Shown here piece by piece: positions 8,551 through 17,402 of a stretch of 64,000 nucleotides of DNA. Position numbers and translations under genes: made by a program. The notes under the pieces are model-generated. The model saw only the letters and a program-made list of their open reading frames with translations, searched no databases and was not told the origin of the DNA. The stretch's first letter is position 1; each line of letters begins with the position of its first letter. Origin of the DNA: Bacteroidota bacterium (GTDB lineage Bacteria; Bacteroidota; Bacteroidia; Chitinophagales; Chitinophagaceae); the NCBI GenBank assembly GCA_016868815.1, contig VGFQ01000001.1, forward strand, positions 62,001 through 126,000, given 5' to 3'.

Positions 8551-9608
8551 TTATCATGTGGGAATTGACCCAATACTTTTAGCGTTTTGATCAGACGCAC
8601 AAGATGTAGACTTATACAAAATACAGCCCATCAAGTATGGGCATGTATTTTTAAAGAGCTAATCACAGTCGTCAAGACCATACTTATTCATAGGGTAAAT
8701 CTTGCCAGCAGATCCGCTTCCATACAATAGGAAACGTCCTGATCTGAATGTAAAACATAGACAAAATACGGCACTATTTCGCTCATTGTCAATACGCTTT
8801 GAATCAAAGGACCCTATTTGAATGGACTTAGCGAAAATGGCAAATAGACAGCAGTACGGTGTTCGTGTTTGTAAAAGTCTTAAGAAGGATTGGAAGAAAA
8901 GGTCCTCTCGCGGGGCAGAACATCTATTCGGTTGCTCAGTCCAAATCTTATGCGAAACATATCAGCAATACTCCATATCCTTCACAGCCTTTAGATGTAA
9001 TTAGTCGAAAAAAAATAATATGCCCCTGGTATAGGTTCGAAAAATTCAAAGTAGATAAGATGGATCATTAAGACCATCGCCAACTCGTACGATATAATAA
9101 TTTTAGAATATTCATAATAATCAATGAGTCTGTAAAAAACAATTTATACTATATCAACAAAGAAAGTATTGTTACGTCCTCATATTTTCATAAGAATCGT
9201 GAAGATAAAGAATGGTTCGGTGGTTAAGTCTTGCATTTGAAAACGCTCCACAAGAACTTTTAATAAACGAGCTCAATGAGAAACCCAAAAAATAAGGGTT
9301 TTGTATTTTTTGCCCTAGCATATATACATCCTAAAATAGACGACTGCCAAGACAAGTATATCCCCTTGTTGCTCAGCGGGATTTGAGAAAAATTCCATCT
9401 ACTGGCCCGACAAGACCGTCGGCAAGGACAAGCTTCTTAAAAGAACCCCAGGAGGAATCGTCTTCTATGCATGTAAAAAGCTTGGAGCATGAATGTATAA
9501 CATCCAACGAAAGGGGCCGGTGACAGGAAGTAGCCATCTGGAAAATGCGAGGCTCTGCGATATCCCGAAAAATGATACCTTAACCGCTGCAATGAAACAA
9601 ATGAAAAT
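8551..9608. other. Long AT-rich non-coding stretch with gene relics
   Basis: About 1 kb without a supportable intact gene. Several small open frames exist on both strands (for example 8822-9071 plus), but none has a recognisable motif or a convincing start. Near 9318-9460 the minus strand holds an MBOAT relic, listed separately. A weak inverted repeat, AAACCC at 9281-9286 and GGGTTT at 9296-9301, is followed by a T-rich run on the plus strand and could act as a weak terminator. The stretch is most simply read as the decayed upstream end of the acylation cassette, and composition shifts to GC-rich shortly before the gene at 9609. Confidence 0.6.
9318..9460 (-). pseudogene. Relic of a second MBOAT acyltransferase gene
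   Basis: On the minus strand one frame reads SSWGSFKKLVLADG and then LVGPVDGIF before a TGA at 9373-9375. It matches the conserved MBOAT core of the intact gene (LWGFFKKLVIAD, then VEVDRIF). After a frame change the DNA continues as GDILVLAVVYFRMYIC, which aligns with the next part of the intact protein (GVALILGSIYFAIQVYA). Only about 45 codons of homology remain, with at least one frameshift and stops, and no start or end. It is a decayed paralogue; the residues differ enough from the intact copy that it is not a recent tandem duplication. Confidence 0.6.
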
Positions 9609-10940
9609 ATGACGATATCCGGGAAGAAAAAAGGAAGTCTGCTGCCCGCGCTGATCGTAGCGGGCATGTCGCTCGGCACGGCCTGGGCCATCCGCGGGCA
9701 GTTCGGACATGAGCACGGTGCCGCCTGGGCGGGCGCCATCGGCACCTTGGCCACACTAGTGATTGCGGGTCGCCGCGACTGGCTGGCGAAGGGCTTCTAC
9801 GCCACAATGGCGGGCGGCCTTGGTTGGGGCATCGGCGGCATGATGAGCTACGGACTCCTGGTGGGCTATGGCCAGGCGAACGATATCGGCAATGCCTCTT
9901 ACGGACTCGCGATGCTCTTCATCGTCGGCGGGCTCTACGGCTTCATCGGCGGCGGACTCCTGGGACTTGCGCTGAGCGACAGTCCCCGCAAAAAAGTCTC
10001 CTGGCATCTGGTGCTGCTGGAGATGATCGGCGGCGGTATCCTCTTCTACTTCTTCCTCACCGAGCAATTTGGATGGCTGGCCAACCCGCCTCGCTCCGAG
10101 CTGTGGACAGCCTGCCTGGGTATGGCCTGCGCACTCGCCTGGCATCTGCATCGGTATGGCATGACGGCCGCCCTCCGCACCGCCGTTTACGCCGGCCTCG
10201 GTGGCGGCTTCGGCTTCGCCTCCGGTAATTTCCTGCAGGTACTAGGACAGGTGTCCGGCATCGCGTTCAACTTCTGGAATGTAATGGAGTACTCGCTGGG
10301 CTTCTGGGGCGGCGTGGGACTGGCCTATGGAGTACTCACATCGGCATGGGAGCAGCCTTCGGAAGACCCATTCGACAAACGCCATGCACAGTCCTTCCAC
10401 CTCGTGATGCTGGTGTTCATCGTCCCCTTCGTGATGTGGCAGCAGAACTTCGAGCGCGACAGGATTGTCGAAACCTACGGGCGACTGCTCTCAGCAGCAC
10501 AAGCGATCGAGTTCTATCCCCTCGTATGCTGGCTCCCGATCGCCTGCACCTTCGCAGCAGGCCTGTATTGGTGGCGCAGGCAGCGGGCAGCACCGGGCAA
10601 TCCCGACCCCGCCGAGATGCGCAGCTTCCTCTTTGCGCACTGGGGCCTCTACATGCTGCTAAGCTGGGTCATCACCGGTGCAATCGTCAGCCCCTACCGC
10701 ATCGAGCAATACCTCTACTTGGCCAACTTCATCGCCGTATGGTGGTGGATCGGTAAGGTGGGTATGGAAAACCCGAAGCTAGGCCTCGAGCCTCGGCGCT
10801 ACCTCGTCCTGACAGGATCGATCGCTATTGCCATCGTGCTCATGGCAGCGATTGCCATCTCGACGCGTGGTACGTACGAGAACTCCAGGGTCCGGTTTGA
10901 AGTGGCTCCAGCGGGGGCCGACACTACAACTAGGCAGTAA
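9609..10940 (+). CDS. Polytopic membrane protein of unknown function
   Basis: A 443-residue protein with about ten to eleven hydrophobic segments and many glycine-rich helices (for example GGLGWGIGGMMSYG, GGGFGFASGNF). The first segment is preceded by a positive stretch (KKK at residues 6-8), and the C-terminal tail is short and soluble. I do not recognise a named family, and no transporter signature, catalytic motif or binding site stands out. It has its own long upstream region and ends exactly against the convergent glycosidase gene, with the two stop codons abutting (10938-10940 and 10941-10943) and no terminator between them. Composition matches the GC-rich background. A role linked to the neighbouring glycan locus is possible, but nothing in the sequence shows it. 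Confidence 0.8.
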   Translation: MTISGKKKGSLLPALIVAGMSLGTAWAIRGQFGHEHGAAWAGAIGTLATLVIAGRRDWLAKGFYATMAGGLGWGIGGMMSYGLLVGYGQANDIGNASYGLAMLFIVGGLYGFIGGGLLGLALSDSPRKKVSWHLVLLEMIGGGILFYFFLTEQFGWLANPPRSELWTACLGMACALAWHLHRYGMTAALRTAVYAGLGGGFGFASGNFLQVLGQVSGIAFNFWNVMEYSLGFWGGVGLAYGVLTSAWEQPSEDPFDKRHAQSFHLVMLVFIVPFVMWQQNFERDRIVETYGRLLSAAQAIEFYPLVCWLPIACTFAAGLYWWRRQRAAPGNPDPAEMRSFLFAHWGLYMLLSWVITGAIVSPYRIEQYLYLANFIAVWWWIGKVGMENPKLGLEPRRYLVLTGSIAIAIVLMAAIAISTRGTYENSRVRFEVAPAGADTTTRQ

Positions 10941-13289
10941 TCACCGGCCGACCCGCAGCAGCCACACGTCAGATACCTTCGAGTGCTGACGCCAATTGAG
11001 ATGAGATTCTTCGGGCACATCGAAGGTCACACGCATTTCGCCGTCGCTGTAATATCTTGGGTCGATCAGGAACTCCTTAAACTCTTCCATCCCCTTGCCA
11101 TAGAGAATCGGCTCTATGCGTCGGCCGTCAACGCGCAACAGGGCATCCCCATATCCAGCGATGCGGAGGATGTACTGAGCGCGGGGGTCGAGGTCGGTGT
11201 ACTCCAGCACCGGGAAATTCTGATAGGTCTGCGTCGACAGCCGTCTCCGGCTGCGGCCGTTCTCCCAAAGGAAGTCAGTGGCGTCTTCCACGATGCTCTT
11301 CACACGTGGACTGGCGGAGCTGTTGGAAATATCATCGTAGAGACTACCATCGCCGGGCTTCTCCCATTCGGTGATGCGCCGAATTGCTGCCAGACGTGCT
11401 TTATCGTCATTTAGAGCAGCGATCTTCTTGAACTCATCCTCCAGCCACCACCGGTTGTTTAGAGGATGGTCGAGTTGATCGAGGATGGCGCCGCGTTCAT
11501 AGCTACTTGCTTGATACCTGGATACGCTGGTCTGTAGTCCGATGGAAGTATTAAGCCGCTCGCAATCCTGCACGATCTGCGCACGCAGAAGGGTGTCATA
11601 GGGCCGCGTCACAGCCTCCTGAACTTTAGCCAGCGCCTGTTTCAGGGCACTGTCGACGCCGATCACAGACGCAGCATCCAAGACAGCCATCGCTGTGCGC
11701 TCAAGTCCCTGCTCATAGGCTTTGCGACCCTTCTGCCAGGCATCATAGCGGGCGCGCATGACGAGTAGCTGCCATCGCCAATCGCCCGACCGAGCAGGCA
11801 ATCGTCGCTCAAGGGTCGTCCAATGCCGCAGTGTGAGGCCTATACCCCCGTTCTCCTCGACCGGTCCGGCCCAGTTGCGCTCAAGGACTAAGATCCCCTC
11901 TGCCACCTCAGCAGCCGCCTCGGCACCGAAATGATAGCGAGCGTAGTCGTTCATCATCTCGTCGACGGGGGCCTGTGGATCCCAAGCCCGGCGCGTCCAT
12001 ACGAACTTGTTGACATCATCGTGCACGCCGTCCGAATAGCTTAAGAAGCCATCTGTGAAGCCGGCCCATCGGGCATGGACTGCCGCCTGGAATACGGGAC
12101 GCGGGTTGCTAGCCTCTCGGCCGAGCGTAAGGGCAAAGGCCTGATCCCAGCCGATCACGGGCAGCTCGCAGCGCACATTGTGGGTGATGTCGGCATAATG
12201 CCGATGCTTATACTTGGGATGCAGGCGGTAGCGGGTCGTCGACAGCGGCGGACTCCCAGGGCCCGACACGACGCCCCGCAGCCAGTTGGGCTGCCCCTCG
12301 CGCTGCAGATAGTCAAAGAAATAGTTGACCTGCTCGTCGCTGAAACCCTGCAGCGAGACCCAGACACCTGCACTGGGATGGTGCTTATGCAGCACTTGCG
12401 CAATCGCCTGGAGGAAGGGCATGACATGTCTGGGATGGTTGTCGCCGGGGTCGCCGCCGGGCACGAAGACGTTGTCGAGGTAGGGGGTGGCAGCATAGAA
12501 GTCGGCATGCTTGCGGACCTCCCCTTGGAAGAGGGCGGTGTCCGAAAGATCGGCCTTACAGGGCGTCCACACCCAATAGTCAATGTCGTAGGCATGGCAG
12601 GCCCGGCTCATCACGCGGTTCATCGAGTCGGGCGTGATGCGGAACAGTGGGCTGTCGTCCACATTGGTGAAGGGAATATTTTCGATGGCATTACTGCCCG
12701 TTAGCACTAGGTCGAGGATGTAACGTTCCATCTGCGCGGGTGTCCAGGCATCCCAGGAATTGGCGGTGTTGCGGTAACCGACCTGGTGGCCCCGCAGCGA
12801 GTAGGACGGAGCGGTGGCGATGGATATACCGGCTCGCAGCCTAGCCTTACCCACGCCCCATTCCAGCAACGAAAGAAAGCGCCCGATGGCATAGAGCATG
12901 CCGCGGGTGTCTTGACCGATGAGCCAGACGATATCCCGAGCACCCTCCCGCACATGTACAATGCGAAAACCTTCAGGCCGGTCCCAGTCGGAGGCTCCGA
13001 CCACAGCTGGCAATGCATGCCCCTGCACTTGCTTGTCTTCAGCAGCAGACAGGATCAGAAGAGGCTGCACCGATGATTTCCCCGAAGTATCCCAGGAGAA
13101 TCCGGTTCTACGTTTCACCTCAGCAGTGAGGACGTGAAGGCTGCGCACGCGATCAGCCGCTCGGATGGAAGGTGATACGATAACCGTAGCCGTCCGTAAA
13201 TCGAAGGTCTGAGCGGCATAGGCCCTAGTACCCCATAACAGAAGCGCGCATGCGGCATAAAGGCATCTTTTCCCCATATTCTCCAGCAA
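10941..13289 (-). CDS. Secreted glycoside-hydrolase-like protein (GH67/GH20-type fold)
   Basis: A 782-residue protein with a signal peptide (hydrophobic residues 9-22, cleavage near AYAAQ; the Met at residue 5 is an alternative start). An N-terminal alpha/beta domain of the kind found in GH20, GH67 and GH84 enzymes (about 30-150) precedes what looks like a TIM barrel (about 160-480), with segments such as YWVWTPCKADL, NVFVPGGDPGDNHP and WDQAFALTLGREASNPRP. The C-terminal 250 residues are helical then beta-rich. I cannot assign catalytic acids with confidence, so the substrate is open; alpha-glucuronidase-like or hexosaminidase-like activity are options. It is the last gene of the SusC/SusD-led cluster on the minus strand, 47 bases after the propeller/toroid gene. 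Confidence 0.65.
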   Translation of the reverse strand: MLENMGKRCLYAACALLLWGTRAYAAQTFDLRTATVIVSPSIRAADRVRSLHVLTAEVKRRTGFSWDTSGKSSVQPLLILSAAEDKQVQGHALPAVVGASDWDRPEGFRIVHVREGARDIVWLIGQDTRGMLYAIGRFLSLLEWGVGKARLRAGISIATAPSYSLRGHQVGYRNTANSWDAWTPAQMERYILDLVLTGSNAIENIPFTNVDDSPLFRITPDSMNRVMSRACHAYDIDYWVWTPCKADLSDTALFQGEVRKHADFYAATPYLDNVFVPGGDPGDNHPRHVMPFLQAIAQVLHKHHPSAGVWVSLQGFSDEQVNYFFDYLQREGQPNWLRGVVSGPGSPPLSTTRYRLHPKYKHRHYADITHNVRCELPVIGWDQAFALTLGREASNPRPVFQAAVHARWAGFTDGFLSYSDGVHDDVNKFVWTRRAWDPQAPVDEMMNDYARYHFGAEAAAEVAEGILVLERNWAGPVEENGGIGLTLRHWTTLERRLPARSGDWRWQLLVMRARYDAWQKGRKAYEQGLERTAMAVLDAASVIGVDSALKQALAKVQEAVTRPYDTLLRAQIVQDCERLNTSIGLQTSVSRYQASSYERGAILDQLDHPLNNRWWLEDEFKKIAALNDDKARLAAIRRITEWEKPGDGSLYDDISNSSASPRVKSIVEDATDFLWENGRSRRRLSTQTYQNFPVLEYTDLDPRAQYILRIAGYGDALLRVDGRRIEPILYGKGMEEFKEFLIDPRYYSDGEMRVTFDVPEESHLNWRQHSKVSDVWLLRVGR

Positions 13290-13336
13290 TTTATGCTAGG
13301 GTTGAAATAGAACTGAATAATATGTAATGGCGGGGA

Positions 13337-15559
13337 TTACTGCACCGGTGCACTGATCACGCCTAGGTATCGGCCCATCCAGTATGGCAGCAGCCAGATA
13401 TCGCCAGCACTGAACTCTGAATCACCGCTAGTGCCGCTTATATGATCTAGCTGGAACATGTTGGCATTATGACGCTTCACGGGCAGCTCGTCCGGTGGCA
13501 ACACTTCTTTGATCGTCTGCCTCCGGTAGTTGGGCGTTATGGGTTCGATGTCTTTCCGATGGCTATTGGAGATGAACCAGTCGATCAGATCCATCGGGTG
13601 CTCCTGCAGATACCAAATAGCCTCGGTGAGGTCGAATGACCGGGTGCCGGTGATGGCGGTAAAGATATTCCAGAGACCTTCCTTTTCCGGGCGTTCTACC
13701 TGCCAATGATCGATGATGGCTGCGCGGAAGTGACGCCTAAGGGTGTCATTGAAGGCATAGCGGTAGAGGCCCCAGTAGCCAAGGAAATACATCTCGTCAT
13801 CGGAATGATTCCAGTCTCCTGAGAGCTCCTTCGCATGCTCATCGGCGGTGTCATTTGCCGCACCGATGAAGCGCATGGGCCTCATTAAGTTTTCGAAATA
13901 CCCATGACGCTGCATAAGTTCGAAGGCCTTGTCCCGATAGATGGGCTTTCGCGTGAAGCGATATGCCGTCTGCAGCATAGCGACGATGTTACTTGCGTTG
14001 AGCTTTCGGTCGCCCACGACGATGGGGAACCCATTGACATATACGGGGTTCCATTTACCCCAGTAGGTGGGCTTGCCGTCATAGTCGACCAGGTACCAGT
14101 CGTTCTTGATGATGTGCATCATGAGCGTATCAAGCAGGGCGATAGCCCGCTTGCGGAGGGAGGGCTCTTCCACCAGCTCGGCAATGGCGCCGAAGACGAA
14201 GACATGGCCGATTGCTTCGTCAGAGGAGGTGGTGGCCTTCCAGTCCCACTCAGGGTCGGGCGCATGCTGCCAGCGCTCGGGGTTATTCAACGCCTTTATA
14301 AAGCCTCTGCGCTCAAAGGAGCGCGATGGGAACCCGGGCACGGGGTTGATGGTATAGAGCCTTTCCATCGCATCGAGAGATTCCCGGATATTTACCAGCG
14401 CGTTCGCAGAACGAGTGACGGCATAGCGGAACACTTCGGCACCGAGGTACATGGAGGTCCAGAGGCCGTCGTTGTCGGAGTCGGAGAGGTAGCCTGTAGA
14501 CAGGTCGCCTTGGCTCATGCCCGACAGAGAGGCATTGAAGCCATTGCGGATATGCCGGTCACGCACCTGACGCTGGAAGAACTCGGCTTTGTCGGCCAGC
14601 GTCATACTACGGAAACAAACCTGCCCGAGACCAGCCTCTGTTAGAAGCAACGCGGACCCGTCAGGACCTTCCCCGATATGCGAGACCACCTGCCCAGGCA
14701 TCCAACGCTGGCCCTGGTAGTAGTCGAACCTTCCATCGGGGCGAAGGGCAAAGGCGCCTTTATCCGTCCCAAACCATACTTTAGCGCCGATGGCACGTAC
14801 ACATCGGATATTTGTAACTGGTAGTTTTCGGAAAGGCCCTGCGACGGCCATTGACCGAAGGTCTACCGTCAGGTAGCCATCCTGCGTTCCAAGCCAGACC
14901 TTGTCTTTGGAAAGGTCGAAGGATGTGAGCCCTTTGCCTTGATACATTGACTCGAGGGCCAAGCTGCGGTGATTAAAGCGAAGCACGCTGCCAGATGTCA
15001 GTATAAGGAACCCACCGCGGGCATTGTCGTGGCGGATGTCGAGGATATTTCCTTCGACGGCTTTCTGGTATAGAGTGCCTTTCTTCGTGACATAATGGAT
15101 GATGGAGCCGTCGCTGATAAGGAATTCATCCTCAGCCCCACCAGCCAGCAGGCGGGCGCCTGGCAATTGGTGGGGAAGGAACAGGGAGCCGGCCCATGCG
15201 TTGCTGAAGACGGCCTTGTCATCGACCAATACGAACTGACCCTTATGGGCTGACAGCCCTTGTATCTTCTTGGTGACGGTCGTCCGGTAGCGGTTGTCGG
15301 TTCGTAGGGTGCCCGGATAGAGAAACTGCCCATCGTGCGTCAGGAGAAGACCGGAGGAGGAGAAGACACGGATGCCTCCGTTACGGTCAGCACAGACGGA
15401 AATCAACGACGTTCCGGGCTGGATCGGCGTGTACTTGATGCTGTAATCCTGCAGGAATGCGCGATCGATATGCACCGGCTGGCCAAGGCGGTTTTGGGCG
15501 GAGGTCCTGCAAAGGGACAAGAGAAAGGCAAATATGATTAAGGTATGTCTCGCAGGCAT
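13337..15559 (-). CDS. Secreted beta-propeller plus alpha/alpha-toroid protein
   Basis: A 740-residue protein with a signal peptide (residues 5-21, cleavage near TSAQN). Residues about 30-330 contain repeated beta units of the type seen in two-component-regulator propellers (DKVWLGTQDGYLTVD, AKVWFGTDKGAFAL, GGFLILTSGSVLRF). The remaining part, about 360-740, is helix-rich with aromatic patterns (GLWTSMYLGAEVFRYA, EWDWKATTSSDEAIGH, SGDWNHSDDEMYFLGYWG) that suggest an (alpha/alpha)n toroid, as in many lyases and glycosidases. No known CAZy family is recognised. It sits between SusD and the GH-like gene, downstream of a strong terminator, so it may be expressed from its own promoter. Glycan processing is inferred from fold and context only. 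Confidence 0.65.
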   Translation of the reverse strand: MPARHTLIIFAFLLSLCRTSAQNRLGQPVHIDRAFLQDYSIKYTPIQPGTSLISVCADRNGGIRVFSSSGLLLTHDGQFLYPGTLRTDNRYRTTVTKKIQGLSAHKGQFVLVDDKAVFSNAWAGSLFLPHQLPGARLLAGGAEDEFLISDGSIIHYVTKKGTLYQKAVEGNILDIRHDNARGGFLILTSGSVLRFNHRSLALESMYQGKGLTSFDLSKDKVWLGTQDGYLTVDLRSMAVAGPFRKLPVTNIRCVRAIGAKVWFGTDKGAFALRPDGRFDYYQGQRWMPGQVVSHIGEGPDGSALLLTEAGLGQVCFRSMTLADKAEFFQRQVRDRHIRNGFNASLSGMSQGDLSTGYLSDSDNDGLWTSMYLGAEVFRYAVTRSANALVNIRESLDAMERLYTINPVPGFPSRSFERRGFIKALNNPERWQHAPDPEWDWKATTSSDEAIGHVFVFGAIAELVEEPSLRKRAIALLDTLMMHIIKNDWYLVDYDGKPTYWGKWNPVYVNGFPIVVGDRKLNASNIVAMLQTAYRFTRKPIYRDKAFELMQRHGYFENLMRPMRFIGAANDTADEHAKELSGDWNHSDDEMYFLGYWGLYRYAFNDTLRRHFRAAIIDHWQVERPEKEGLWNIFTAITGTRSFDLTEAIWYLQEHPMDLIDWFISNSHRKDIEPITPNYRRQTIKEVLPPDELPVKRHNANMFQLDHISGTSGDSEFSAGDIWLLPYWMGRYLGVISAPVQ

Positions 15560-15625
15560 GAGGAGATTTTTCTAATAATATATAGAGAGGGCTAACAGAT
15601 AGGTATATCTACTATTAGGTAACGT

Positions 15626-15669
15626 AAAAAAACGGGCCACTGTAGGCCACAAGCCCCAGTGGTCCGTTT
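15626..15669 (-). terminator. Rho-independent terminator after susD-like gene
   Basis: Read on the minus strand, AAACGGACCACTG (15669-15657) pairs with CAGTGGCCCGTTT (15642-15630 region), a 13-bp stem with a single wobble pair and a 14-base loop. It is followed by a run of seven T. It starts 20 bases past the SusD stop, so it should end the susCD transcript before the propeller/toroid gene. Confidence 0.85.
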
Positions 15670-15688
15670 CGTCAGAAAAGAACATTCG

Positions 15689-17377
15689 TCACCATGGCTT
15701 GCCGGTACCCTGCAGCAACCAGGACTTTGCCCACTGGTTATTCTTGCCGCGGTTGGCACCATAACTTACCTCCAATTTGTTAATGGCCTTATTGACTTCG
15801 GTGGCGTTGAAGTTGATCTCATTATTACCGTAGGTAAAGCGAAGCGGCATGACCGGCTCCGTGGAGGAGGGTCCTACCTTGAAGTTGGGCAGGCCGGTAC
15901 GGCGATAGTCGAACCAGGCTTCGGTGGCCACCGTCCAGGAGGCAATCCACTTCTGCTCCATCAGCTGGGCGAGGGTGCCGTTGTATGCCACGCCCGGGCG
16001 GGCAATGTAGGCAGCGTAGCCTGGGCCTACGCCCCAAGTCTCAAGCGACAGCCTGACAGCCGTCTCGTACTGCGTCTTAGCCGTCCCGGTAGCCCATCCG
16101 CGCTGGGCGGCTTCGGCAAGGATGAAATGCACTTCGGAAGCCGAGATGATGCGCGCGCGAAGCACTCCACCGGACTTGCCGCGGTAGACATCTGCCAGCT
16201 GTGAGACATGCTGGTTCTCGAGTTGTTGACCAGGCGTTGGGTTCAGATTGTACTCGCTGGGCTCTATCATGGCGGGGGGTACGCCAACATACTGTCGTGT
16301 ATCGAGGGTTCTTCCCAGACGCGTTGGATTATATTTTTTGGTAAAGACGTTGCCTGCAGCAATCTCGGTCAGATAACGCGAGTCAGAATACGAGACGACA
16401 CCTGGCAGCAGGGTTCCATTGCGACGAATAGCCGGATCGATGGTGGTCGCCAGCGTATTGTCGTCCACCCAGCGGCAGTGGACGGGGCGGAACCACACAG
16501 GCACGCGGGGATCGCTGTACTGCACCATCTTGTCGAGCAGAGTGGTGCAAGGCTTGAGGCGGCGGAAGTTGGAGCCTGCGTCAAACTCAGTGGCGGACGG
16601 CCAGGAGTCACCGGAGGCAGCGCCGATGTAGTTCATGGTCACATCCTGGCCAGCCGTCTTGAGGTATACGCCCGAGCTGAAGACAGCTTCGATATTGGCC
16701 TTGGCGACGTCGGGCAGCTTCGCAGAGATGCGCATGCTGTAGCGCAGGATCAGCGAGTTGGTGAAGGCGTACCAGCTGGCGGCATTGCCGGCAAAATACA
16801 GGTCGTAGGCCGCGACGACGCCGGTGTTGTTGCCAGTGGCGAAAATCTTAGCGGCCGCCTTAAGGTCTTCCAGCACGCCGCGATAGATCGTCTCCTGGCT
16901 GTCGTAGGCGGGATATTCGAACTCGGCGCCCAGCTGATCGCCCTTTAAGGCTTTGGTATAGGGCGCATCACCCCAGAGGTCGGTGATAGTGCCGAACATG
17001 AAGGCCTTCATCGTCAGATGCACCCCCTTGTAGAAGGGTAGCCCCATGACATCAGCCCGTTCGCCGAGGAAGCGATTGGTGCGGAGCAGGCTATACCATC
17101 CGGACCAGTCGACCAGCCCCCACTCATATTGATTGTGGCCGGTCCACCAGCCGTCCTTCTGCGTATGCTGCACCGTGCCCGCGATGTCCTGATATCCTAG
17201 GTTCAGCATGCTCAATGCCACGCTACGCTGGATGCCGGGCATCAGCAGGTTGGGGTTGGCCTCGGAGGTAGCCACTCCGTTGGGGTTCACGTTGAGATCG
17301 TCCAGCTTCTTACAGGATCCCAATACTGCCATCGCAAGGAGGAGGATCGTGAAGCGGTTGATGGGTTTACGTATCAT
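15689..17377 (-). CDS. SusD/RagB-family nutrient-binding lipoprotein
   Basis: A 562-residue outer-membrane lipoprotein. The ATG at 17377 (protein begins MIRKPINRF) is chosen because it gives a lipoprotein signal with lipobox LGSC (Cys near residue 21), followed by KKLDDLNVNPNG, the usual beginning of the SusD-like group 2 proteins. The frame extends further upstream, but that part overlaps the SusC gene and is not protein-like. TPR-type helices follow, and the C-terminal part is rich in aromatic residues as expected for a glycan-binding lid. It works with the TonB-dependent SusC channel, 25 bases upstream, to capture an oligosaccharide (or peptide) at the cell surface. The ligand is unknown. 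A strong terminator lies directly downstream. Confidence 0.93.
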   Translation of the reverse strand: MIRKPINRFTILLLAMAVLGSCKKLDDLNVNPNGVATSEANPNLLMPGIQRSVALSMLNLGYQDIAGTVQHTQKDGWWTGHNQYEWGLVDWSGWYSLLRTNRFLGERADVMGLPFYKGVHLTMKAFMFGTITDLWGDAPYTKALKGDQLGAEFEYPAYDSQETIYRGVLEDLKAAAKIFATGNNTGVVAAYDLYFAGNAASWYAFTNSLILRYSMRISAKLPDVAKANIEAVFSSGVYLKTAGQDVTMNYIGAASGDSWPSATEFDAGSNFRRLKPCTTLLDKMVQYSDPRVPVWFRPVHCRWVDDNTLATTIDPAIRRNGTLLPGVVSYSDSRYLTEIAAGNVFTKKYNPTRLGRTLDTRQYVGVPPAMIEPSEYNLNPTPGQQLENQHVSQLADVYRGKSGGVLRARIISASEVHFILAEAAQRGWATGTAKTQYETAVRLSLETWGVGPGYAAYIARPGVAYNGTLAQLMEQKWIASWTVATEAWFDYRRTGLPNFKVGPSSTEPVMPLRFTYGNNEINFNATEVNKAINKLEVSYGANRGKNNQWAKSWLLQGTGKPW

Positions 17378-17402
17378 ATTCACTCGTTTGGTATGAATGG
17401 GT

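Noticed and set aside
8822..9071. Two overlapping small plus-strand frames of 60 and 70 codons
   Set aside because: No motif, no signal peptide and no promoter; they sit in a decayed AT-rich stretch.
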